Source: JAOABP01 sp964590395
Lineage (GTDB): Bacteria > Hydrothermota > Tepidihabitantia > Tepidihabitantales > Tepidihabitantaceae
Length of the DNA: 16,113 nucleotides
NCBI GenBank assembly: GCA_964590395.1
Contig: CAZPVT010000018.1
Span: forward strand, 1-16,113
Reading direction: 5' to 3'
Every line of letters begins with the position of its first letter. Within the stretch, counting starts at the first letter, position 1. The notes beneath the pieces were generated by a model. That model saw only the letters and a program-made list of their open reading frames with translations, was not told the origin of the DNA and searched no databases. Below are positions 1 to 5,730 of this stretch, one piece after another. The position numbers and the translations under genes are program-made.

Positions 1-126
1 GATGAGACTGAAATTAAGGATGTTCAAAAGAGGATAGAATGGGGCATGGTATTCTGGGAAGAGGTCGTTCTCTACGCAATTGAAGATATAATCAAAAATA
101 AAAACACTTCAAATAACCAGCGCTAA
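1..126 (+). CDS. 3' end of an unidentified gene (partial)
   Basis: An open frame enters from the left edge in frame 1 and ends at a TAA at 124-126, giving 41 residues that begin DETEIKDVQKRIEW and finish NTSNNQR. The piece is charged and protein-like, with an amphipathic stretch (EEVVLYAIEDIIKN) that is probably helical. I do not recognise a family. The piece is more AT-rich than the genes to its right. A stop-free run of this length can arise by chance, so the call rests on composition and on ending in an intergenic space with no competing gene. Confidence 0.5.
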   Translation, partial: DETEIKDVQKRIEWGMVFWEEVVLYAIEDIIKNKNTSNNQR

Positions 127-223
127 AATTACTTTCCAAAACGACCACCGCTACTCTCCTTGCAAAAATAATCATTACTTCCAATCTGGGCTTAAATTTT
201 AATAAAATAGTGCTTGAGGAGGC

Positions 224-251
224 TTGACTGGCTAAGGCGGGTGGATATAAA
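224..251 (+). promoter_or_regulatory. sigma70-type promoter of the flavin reductase gene, predicted leaderless
   Basis: TTGACT at 224-229 and TATAAA at 246-251 are separated by 16 bases. The -10 box ends only 5 bases before ATG 257 and 8 before the in-frame ATG 260. A start site 6 to 8 bases after the -10 box would fall on or beside one of these ATGs, so the message would have no usable 5' UTR. A GAGGAGG run at 215-221 lies upstream of the -35 box and is too far away to be this gene's ribosome binding site. The rest of 127-256 is AT-rich with no other clear signal. Confidence 0.6.
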
Positions 252-256
252 TTGTT

Positions 257-808
257 ATGATGAAAGTTGAGATACCGATTAATCAGGCTAACCGGTTGAT
301 CAATTCCGGTAATGTGGTTATGGTGACAGCGCAGTATAAGGATAAGTCCAGCATCATCACCATCGCCTGGCACTGTCCGGTTTCAATTAAGCCGTCGATC
401 ATCGGGGTGGCGGTGGGTAAAAGCCGGTTTTCCGCAGAGTTGATTGAGAGATCAGGTGAGTTTATCGTCAATGTGCCAGGATGGGAACTTTTTGAGGCGA
501 TGATTTTCTGTGGCACCCGTTCGGGCCGTGAGGTGGACAAGTTTCAGGCAACAGGGCTGACACCTTTAAAGCCGGTGAAGTTGTTAAAACCGCCAAGGAT
601 CAAGGAGTGTATCGGTGCAATTGAGTGTGCGGTAGCGGATAAAAAGGAGATCGGTGACCATATTATGTTTTTCGGGGAGGTGGCCTACGCCGAGGCAGAG
701 GAGGGGTTTTTTAAAGATGGGGTCTGGGATACCGGTAGTGCAGAGTTGATCTATCATCTGGGTGGTAGTTATTTTATGAAATCCTGTCCGGTTGAAAAGG
801 GTCGGTGA
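257..808 (+). CDS. flavin reductase-domain (FMN-binding split-barrel) protein
   Basis: The 183-residue product matches the flavin reductase-like family (PF01613, DIM6/NTAB type) in length and pattern. It has an N-terminal core near residues 20-60 (VVMVTAQ, IAWHCPVSIKPSIIGVAVG), the family hallmark GEFIVNVPG near 67-75, and a C-terminal HLGGSYF near 168-174. Such proteins bind FMN and either reduce flavin with NAD(P)H or act as small flavoproteins; the partner cannot be told from sequence. Two ATGs lie in tandem (257 and 260). No Shine-Dalgarno precedes them and the predicted start site falls on or next to them, so 260 may be the true leaderless start. The TGA ends at 808, directly against the end of the convergent pyrC. 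The gene appears monocistronic. Confidence 0.85.
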   Translation: MMKVEIPINQANRLINSGNVVMVTAQYKDKSSIITIAWHCPVSIKPSIIGVAVGKSRFSAELIERSGEFIVNVPGWELFEAMIFCGTRSGREVDKFQATGLTPLKPVKLLKPPRIKECIGAIECAVADKKEIGDHIMFFGEVAYAEAEEGFFKDGVWDTGSAELIYHLGGSYFMKSCPVEKGR

Positions 809-2101
809 TCAGGCCGGTTTTAGCAGTTCTGGGTCAAAGTAGTGGTTTTCACCCAGTACTGTAGCAATAACCTTGCCCCGCATCATTCTACCCCAAAATG
901 GGGTGTTGTGGGAACGGGAGTTGAGTTTTTCCCGGGTCAGGTGCCATTTGACCGCGGTGTCAATCACCACGAGGTTGGCTTCAGCCTCCGGGATAATTGC
1001 GGGTGGTTCAATGCCGAGAGTCTGGGCAGGAATAAGTGAGAGCCGGGCGATAAGTTCCGGCAGGGTGAGCACCTTTTTTAGGACCAGCATCTCATAGGAG
1101 AGGCTGAACGCGGTTTCAAACCCGATGATGCCCGGTGCCGCATTTTCAAACTCATGTTCTTTTGCCTCGAGAGTGTGCGGAGCGTGGTCAGTGGCGATGC
1201 AGTCAATTGTGCCGTCCTTTAATGCCCGGATAATTGCCCGGCGATCGGCTTCGCTGCGCAGGGGTGGGTTGATACGGAAATTGGGTTCGTAATCTTTAAG
1301 TGCTTCAGCTGTCAGGGTGAAGTAATGGGGACAGGTTTCAGCGGTTACCGCAATTTTTCTTGCCTTTGCCCAGCGCAGAACATCAACGGTTAATCGGGTG
1401 GAGACATGGCAGATGTGCAGTCGGGCGCGGGTCATCTCTGCGAGCATAATGTCACGCATCGCGGCGATCGCCTCTGCGGCTGCGGGTACCGGTGGCAATC
1501 CAAGCCGGGTTGCGGTTAAACCTTCGTCAGCCACCCCCTGGCTCAGTTCAGGGACCTCGCAGTGGCTCATTACCAGCAGGTTGAACGCGTTAGCATATTC
1601 AAGCACCCGACGCATCAGTCCGGCATCACTGAGCCAGCTGCCATCATCTGATACCGCGCGGGCACCGGCAAGACTCATTGCGCCCAGTTCTGCCATTTCT
1701 TTACCCTGTCTGCCTTTGGTGCAGGCGCCGATCGGTATGATCCGCGCCGACTTCGCCTCAGCAGAGGCAGCCAGTTCAAACCGGATCAGTGCTTCAGAAT
1801 CGATTGCCGGATTGGTGTTGGGCATCGGACAGATCTGGGTGAATCCCGAGGTAAAGGCAGACCAGCAGCCTGAGGCGATCGTTTCCTTAATCTCCTCGCC
1901 CGGTTCACGCAGATGGCAGTGCAGATCAATGAAGCCCGGGGCAAGATATCGGTTCTGGCAGTAAATTACCCGGGCACCGGTTTTCGGAATTTTTGTGCCG
2001 ACCGCCTTAATTCTACCATTTTCCACGAGCACATCCTGTTTTTTGATCCTGCCGGTGTCCGGATAGATGATGTTGCCACCGGTGAAGAGCAGTTTACTCA
2101 T
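809..2101 (-). CDS. pyrC: dihydroorotase (class I, zinc amidohydrolase)
   Basis: PyrC cyclises carbamoyl-aspartate to dihydroorotate, the third step of de novo pyrimidine synthesis, in the cytoplasm. The 430-residue product is the usual length for class I bacterial enzymes. All the metal-site motifs are visible: D59-L-H61-C-H63-L-R near the N-terminus, MPNTNP at 93-98 for substrate binding, SDDG at 151-154, SHCE with H180, ICHVS with H232, TAETCPHY at 253-260, and ATDHAPH with D305 as catalytic acid. The ATG at 2101 overlaps the end of pyrB by 8 bases (2094-2101), so translation is probably coupled. It is the last gene of the DUF3098-pyrR-pyrB-pyrC operon. No terminator hairpin is evident between it and the convergent flavin reductase gene, which abuts it with no gap. 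Confidence 0.96.
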   Translation of the reverse strand: MSKLLFTGGNIIYPDTGRIKKQDVLVENGRIKAVGTKIPKTGARVIYCQNRYLAPGFIDLHCHLREPGEEIKETIASGCWSAFTSGFTQICPMPNTNPAIDSEALIRFELAASAEAKSARIIPIGACTKGRQGKEMAELGAMSLAGARAVSDDGSWLSDAGLMRRVLEYANAFNLLVMSHCEVPELSQGVADEGLTATRLGLPPVPAAAEAIAAMRDIMLAEMTRARLHICHVSTRLTVDVLRWAKARKIAVTAETCPHYFTLTAEALKDYEPNFRINPPLRSEADRRAIIRALKDGTIDCIATDHAPHTLEAKEHEFENAAPGIIGFETAFSLSYEMLVLKKVLTLPELIARLSLIPAQTLGIEPPAIIPEAEANLVVIDTAVKWHLTREKLNSRSHNTPFWGRMMRGKVIATVLGENHYFDPELLKPA

Positions 2102-3038
2102 TCACCTCTCCCTCGCTTAATAATCCCCGGCCCGCGGCAAGGAGATAGAGTACTGCCATCCGGACCGCAACACCGTTGTTTACCTGGTTCATTATTAAGG
2201 TCTGGGGTAGTTCCCGGAGGTCATAATCCATTTCCACACCCCAGTTGACCGGTCCGGGATGAAGGATCACAACATTCTCACGCAGTCTCAGCAACCGTTC
2301 CCGGGTTAAGCCATAGAACTGCCGGTACTCACGCAGGCTGGGAATAAAGTTAGCGTTCATCCTTTCCACCTGCAGGCGGAGCATAAGGATAACATCCGCC
2401 TCGTAGAGGATTCGATCCAGCCGGTAAAATACCGCACAGCCCAGTTTTTCAATTTCTGCCGGGATTAATGTTGGTGGTCCGCAGAGCGCCACTTTAGCAC
2501 CAAGTTTGTTCAGACAGAGGATGTTGGAGCGGGCAACCCGGGAGTGGGCGATATCACCGACAATTAAGACCAGTTTACCGGTTAGTGAGCCCAGCCGTTC
2601 TCTCAGGGTGAAGGCGTCAAGCAGTGCCTGGGTGGGATGTTCGTGACGTCCATCCCCCGCGTTGACCACAAAGCAGTTGAGACGGCGGGCAAGAAAATGG
2701 GGTGTGCCGGCTGCGGTATGGCGTATTACCACACCATCCACACGCATCGCCTCAATATTGGCGACCGTATCCAGCAGGCTTTCACCCTTTTTGGTGGAGG
2801 AGCCGGCAACCGAGAAGTTGATACACTGGGCAGAGAGGCGGGTGGCGGCAAGGGTAAATGATGTGGCGGTGCGGGTTGAGGGTTCAAAAAAGAGGTTGAC
2901 AACTGTTTTGCCCCGCAGTGCCGGGACGATCGGAATTGGTCGGCTGAGCACCTCCTGAAATTTCTTTGCCTGTTCCAGGATAGTGTTAATCTCCTGCGGG
3001 TTGAGTTCAGCAATGCCCAAGAGGTGCTTAAGCATCAC
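2094..3038 (-). CDS. pyrB: aspartate carbamoyltransferase catalytic subunit
   Basis: PyrB condenses carbamoyl phosphate and aspartate. The 314-residue product has the family signature FFEPSTRT at 50-57 (carbamoyl-phosphate loop), STKKGES at 81-87, HPTQALLD at 134-141, GDIAHSRVARSN at 161-172, MLRLQVER at 219-226 and HPGPVNWGVE at 260-269, ending with NQVNNGVAVRMAVLYL. Residue 58 after STRT is Ala where Arg is common; this lies outside the core signature. No pyrI regulatory gene is in the window. The longest frame opens with GTG at 3038, followed directly by ATG at 3035. A repeated GGAG motif spanning the pyrR stop could serve either, and ATG 3035 is equally likely. The pyrR stop lies 2 bases upstream of the GTG. 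Confidence 0.95.
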   Translation of the reverse strand: MMLKHLLGIAELNPQEINTILEQAKKFQEVLSRPIPIVPALRGKTVVNLFFEPSTRTATSFTLAATRLSAQCINFSVAGSSTKKGESLLDTVANIEAMRVDGVVIRHTAAGTPHFLARRLNCFVVNAGDGRHEHPTQALLDAFTLRERLGSLTGKLVLIVGDIAHSRVARSNILCLNKLGAKVALCGPPTLIPAEIEKLGCAVFYRLDRILYEADVILMLRLQVERMNANFIPSLREYRQFYGLTRERLLRLRENVVILHPGPVNWGVEMDYDLRELPQTLIMNQVNNGVAVRMAVLYLLAAGRGLLSEGEVNE

Positions 3039-3040
3039 TC

Positions 3041-3598
3041 CTACTCCAAGTTCTTTTTTAGACTCCCGGTACGGGTGGTTAAAACTATCTCATCTCTGCC
3101 GTCAACTTCGGTTAGATAGATGTCCACCAGGTCATCGACCTGGGTATTGACATAACTACCGACAAAATCCGGTTGAATCGGTAGTTCCCGGTGTCCCCGG
3201 TCGACCAGTGCCAGTAACTGGACCTTTCTGGGTCTGCCAAAATCAAGCAGTTCGGTTAAAGCAGCACGCACAGTTCTGCCGGTGAAGATCACATCGTCCA
3301 CCAGGAGTACGATTTTACCGTTGATATCAAAACTGATGTTTGTGCCCCGTACCAGTGGAGTAGGAGCGAGTAACTGCAGGTCATCACGATAGAGGGTAAT
3401 GTCAATCGAACCTACCGGCGGGTTATGTTCGGTGAGTTGGTTAATCTCCCGGGCAAGGCGCTGGGCGATCGGCACACCCCGGCGTTGAATCCCGACCAGA
3501 ACCAGATCGTCGATCCGCCTATTTTTTTCCAGTACCTCCGCTGCCAGCCGGCTGATGGTGGTGCGCACCGTTTCGGCTGACATCAGTTTCTGTTTCAT
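3041..3598 (-). CDS. pyrR: PyrR: pyrimidine operon regulator / uracil phosphoribosyltransferase
   Basis: The 185-residue product is close to the 181 of Bacillus PyrR. The PRPP-binding loop is clear (VLLVDDVIFTGRTV, 97-110), as are GIQRRGVPIA at 36-45 and the C-terminal DRGHRELPI and VGSYVNT segments. In Firmicutes PyrR binds pyr mRNA in a UMP-dependent way and promotes attenuation; many homologues also make UMP from uracil and PRPP. The ATG at 3598 overlaps the stop of the upstream small gene by 4 bases (ATGA). Because the predicted promoter gives almost no leader and all intergenic gaps are tiny, I see no place for a classical PyrR attenuator in this operon. It may act elsewhere or work mainly as an enzyme. 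Confidence 0.93.
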   Translation of the reverse strand: MKQKLMSAETVRTTISRLAAEVLEKNRRIDDLVLVGIQRRGVPIAQRLAREINQLTEHNPPVGSIDITLYRDDLQLLAPTPLVRGTNISFDINGKIVLLVDDVIFTGRTVRAALTELLDFGRPRKVQLLALVDRGHRELPIQPDFVGSYVNTQVDDLVDIYLTEVDGRDEIVLTTRTGSLKKNLE

Positions 3599-3822
3599 TT
3601 CAGAAGCAGGGCAAGCGGGATTAGTATACAGTAGCCGACAATCAGCAGGAATGGGGCAAGGGTGATTGAGCCGGCGTTCAAACTGATAAAACCAGCAGCA
3701 ATTGTTAATACCCCGATGCCAAGTAAAATGTAGTTCTTTTTCTTAAAAGATAGTTCAGGGCCGAACGGAGTTTTTACTGTTGACTTAGCAGGCTTGCTGG
3801 ATTTTTTTTCGCGCTCTCTCAT
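3595..3822 (-). CDS. small two-helix membrane protein, DUF3098-like
   Basis: This is a 75-residue protein with a basic, charged N-terminus (MREREKKSSKPAK) and two hydrophobic segments near 31-47 and 54-74, separated by a short NAGSITLAPF turn. The pattern FxKKNYILLGIGVL, IAAGFISLNAG, TLAPFLLIVGY resembles DUF3098, a small integral membrane family of unknown function known mainly from Bacteroidetes; this assignment is by eye. It is the first gene of the pyr operon and overlaps pyrR by 4 bases, so the two are co-transcribed. No enzyme motif is visible. Its place at the head of a pyrimidine operon may simply reflect genome packing. ATG 3822 is supported by the promoter just upstream. Confidence 0.75.
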   Translation of the reverse strand: MREREKKSSKPAKSTVKTPFGPELSFKKKNYILLGIGVLTIAAGFISLNAGSITLAPFLLIVGYCILIPLALLLK

Positions 3823-3831
3823 CTTACGGTG

Positions 3832-3859
3832 ATTATCTAAATCACCTGGCCCAAGTCAA
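3832..3859 (-). promoter_or_regulatory. sigma70-type promoter of the DUF3098-pyrRBC operon, predicted near-leaderless
   Basis: On the minus strand, TTGACT (3859-3854) and GATAAT (3837-3832) are separated by 16 bases. Only 9 bases lie between the -10 box and ATG 3822, so a start 6 to 7 bases downstream leaves a leader of about 2 to 3 bases. There is no Shine-Dalgarno. The -35 box begins 14 bases after the rtcA stop, and I see no terminator between them, so read-through from rtcA is possible. Confidence 0.65.
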
Positions 3860-3873
3860 GAAAATTCTCTATT

Positions 3874-4914
3874 TTACAGTTGATTTCTTACTAGGCCGGA
3901 GCCATCAGAATTTTTTATAAGTTCAATTCTGTTTGAAGGCAAGAACTGGTTGAGGAGCCAGATGTTGGTCTGGAGGTGGTCGGTTACCTCACTGGTGGTG
4001 AAAGAGAAGGGTTTTTCAGTCAGGGCAAAAAACAGCACTACCTGGTCTGCAAGGTGCGGGTCTAAAGCCTTCTGGCTTTTTTCGTGGGTACAGAATGCCT
4101 GATAGACCTCATCTGCCACCGTTTCTGCGGGTTTGCCCTTTTTGCCCAGTGCGGAGAAACCGACGGATACGTTTTCGTAAACCGGGTTAAGAAAGAGATA
4201 AGTTCCGGGACAGCGTGCCGGCACCTCACCGATTTGTTTCTCTTTTAACTCCAGTTTGAGCAAACTCTCCAGACGGTCTGCCTGGCGGGTGGCAATTGAG
4301 AGCGGTAATCTGCTGACCCGGGAGATGAGGTTTAACCCCTTAAGCCCTCCCGGTGATAGGCAGTCTATACCGTTAAACCTTTCCTTTTTTACCGGCTCGG
4401 TGTGTAATTTAATTTCACCTCCACCAACCGGATAAAATCCCCAACCGGTGATTTCAGCCTCTGCCTGATAACCAAGTTTAGAGATAAACGGTAAGAGGAC
4501 CATCTTTAGGTATTCAAAAATTGGACTGAATGGCACATGGGTACCACCGCGCAGAGTAGCATTACAGGGATGGGGAGCAAAAAGCATTATCGGCACAATC
4601 GCCTGGGCGATCAAGGTAACCGCACCGGCACTGCCCCGCGCCTCAGCAACATCCACGGTCAGGTTAACACTGCGGATAGTATCGGGTAGAAACTTCAGTT
4701 CAGTTGAGCCGGGCTGGGCACCTTTTACCTTTGCCTGACACAGTTGGACTGCTAAATTAACTCCGGCGAGGTGCTGGGGCATAAGTCCGGGTTTTGGGCG
4801 ACGGGCGCGGATGTTTTTGATTACAAACGGCTTTTGCAGGATCGCACCCAGCGCGAGTGCGGTGCGCAAAATCTGGCCACCACCTGAACCGAATGTGCCG
4901 TCAATTACCAGCAT
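3874..4914 (-). CDS. rtcA: RNA 3'-terminal phosphate cyclase
   Basis: RtcA converts an RNA 3'-phosphate to a 2',3'-cyclic phosphate using ATP through a covalent enzyme-AMP intermediate. The 346-residue product is the family length. It starts with the hallmark IDGTFGSGGGQILRTALAL (4-22), contains the family signature GWGFYPVGGGEI in its middle, then ADQVVLFFAL. It retains the C-terminal catalytic histidine in DHLQTNI (H313, equivalent to the E. coli adenylated His by motif alignment). The N-terminus matches known family members, so ATG 4914 is right although no Shine-Dalgarno is seen. The gene overlaps the end of the DUF72 gene by 14 bases and should be translated from the same message. No rtcB ligase or rtcR regulator is in the window. 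Confidence 0.95.
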   Translation of the reverse strand: MLVIDGTFGSGGGQILRTALALGAILQKPFVIKNIRARRPKPGLMPQHLAGVNLAVQLCQAKVKGAQPGSTELKFLPDTIRSVNLTVDVAEARGSAGAVTLIAQAIVPIMLFAPHPCNATLRGGTHVPFSPIFEYLKMVLLPFISKLGYQAEAEITGWGFYPVGGGEIKLHTEPVKKERFNGIDCLSPGGLKGLNLISRVSRLPLSIATRQADRLESLLKLELKEKQIGEVPARCPGTYLFLNPVYENVSVGFSALGKKGKPAETVADEVYQAFCTHEKSQKALDPHLADQVVLFFALTEKPFSFTTSEVTDHLQTNIWLLNQFLPSNRIELIKNSDGSGLVRNQL

Positions 4915-5602
4915 TTGTTTTGAGGATTTTAAACAGGGTCCGGGCGTTGTTCAGCATATCCTGGTCGTTGTTAAAGAAGGCGTAAACTGCGGCTGGTTTC
5001 AGTTGACTTATCGCTGCGGCGATGGTTTTTAACTCCTGCCGGGAGTAGCGGTAACGGTACCAGGCGGTTCTGCCGTGAAGCCTCAGATAGATACTGCCAG
5101 AGGTGTTAAATACCGTTCTGGGATAATCCGGGGCATCAATGGCGACCAGGGTGATGCCCAGTTTTTCTGCCCAGTTCACAGTTTCGGGGTTAAACCAGGT
5201 TTTATTCCGGCACTCCAGGGCAAACCTTCTACCCAGTGCGGTCTTTTTGATGAAGGCGGTGAGTTTGGGGCGCACGGTAATATCCAGGCGCGGGGGTAAC
5301 TGGAAGAGATAGAAGTCAATCAGGTTATCCAGCGGGGCAAACAGTCGGTAAAAACTGGTCCAGAGCTCATAGGCGGGCGGGCTAAACAGGTGCTGATGGG
5401 TGATCACTCTTGACACCTTTATAGCCCAGCGGAGCGAATTTCCCTTTACTGCCCAGGATTTCACCTGATTGGGAAAAGGAAACCGGTAAAATGAGGCGTT
5501 CAGTTCCAGCGCATTCAGTCCGGAGTTCTGGACAAACCAGTCCAGAGACCTTTTGGGGTTCCAGTCATAAAACCAGCCTGATGTGCCGACAAAAACCTGC
5601 AT
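4901..5602 (-). CDS. DUF72 (YecE-like) TIM-barrel protein
   Basis: The product is 233 residues from ATG 5602. DUF72 landmarks are the N-terminal VFVGTSGWFYDW, ELNASFYRFP, FYLFQLPP in the middle, FALECRNKTWF, and the C-terminal YAFFNNDQDMLNNA (the conserved FNN motif plus NA). The family is predicted to fold as a TIM barrel; its biochemical role is not established. A longer frame opens with TTG at 5608, but that codon touches the -10 box of the promoter and would lie upstream of the predicted transcript start, so ATG 5602 is chosen. It is the first gene of a unit with rtcA (14-base overlap), which hints at, but does not prove, a link to RNA-end metabolism. Confidence 0.88.
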   Translation of the reverse strand: MQVFVGTSGWFYDWNPKRSLDWFVQNSGLNALELNASFYRFPFPNQVKSWAVKGNSLRWAIKVSRVITHQHLFSPPAYELWTSFYRLFAPLDNLIDFYLFQLPPRLDITVRPKLTAFIKKTALGRRFALECRNKTWFNPETVNWAEKLGITLVAIDAPDYPRTVFNTSGSIYLRLHGRTAWYRYRYSRQELKTIAAAISQLKPAAVYAFFNNDQDMLNNARTLFKILKTNAGN

Positions 5603-5607
5603 AGTCA

Positions 5608-5636
5608 ATCATAAATGGTGAAAAGTGGACTGTCAA
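5608..5636 (-). promoter_or_regulatory. strong sigma70-type promoter of DUF72-rtcA, predicted leaderless
   Basis: On the minus strand, a perfect TTGACA (5636-5631) and TATGAT (5613-5608, 5 of 6 to consensus) are separated by the optimal 17 bases. Only 5 bases (TGACT) separate the -10 box from ATG 5602, so transcription should start on or within a base or two of the A of ATG. No Shine-Dalgarno exists. This is the best promoter match in the window and decides the DUF72 start codon. Confidence 0.75.
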
Positions 5637-5680
5637 CCAGCAGGGTCTGTTACGGTGTAAGGCAGAGGGTTAAGTCAAAC

Positions 5681-5726
5681 TTGGATTTTGGGGATGAGTG
5701 GGTAAAATCTTATTTTAAGAAGGGAG
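5681..5726 (+). promoter_or_regulatory. possible promoter and Shine-Dalgarno of the M28 peptidase gene
   Basis: TTGGAT (5681-5686, only 3 of 6 to the -35 consensus) and TAAAAT (5703-5708, 5 of 6 to the -10) are 16 bases apart. AGGGAG at 5721-5726 is a good Shine-Dalgarno 4 bases before ATG 5731. This start is therefore of the ordinary leadered type. The ribosome binding site is convincing and the -35 box is weak. The region 5603-5730 is a divergent promoter region shared with DUF72-rtcA. Confidence 0.45.
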
Positions 5727-5730
5727 CAAA

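Noticed and set aside
127..256. Terminator or small RNA between the partial gene and the flavin reductase gene
   Set aside because: Only a short ATTTTA/TAAAAT dyad is seen, with no GC stem or T run; the span is better explained as promoter region.
1398..1964. Long + strand open frame of 188 codons antisense to pyrC
   Set aside because: It lies wholly inside pyrC, which has all its family motifs. The product is low-complexity, rich in Ser, Ala and Arg, as expected of an antisense shadow in GC-rich coding sequence.
5603..5608. TTG at 5608 as the start of the DUF72 gene
   Set aside because: The codon touches the -10 box (5608-5613) and would lie upstream of the predicted transcript start. ATG 5602 gives a normal DUF72 N-terminus.
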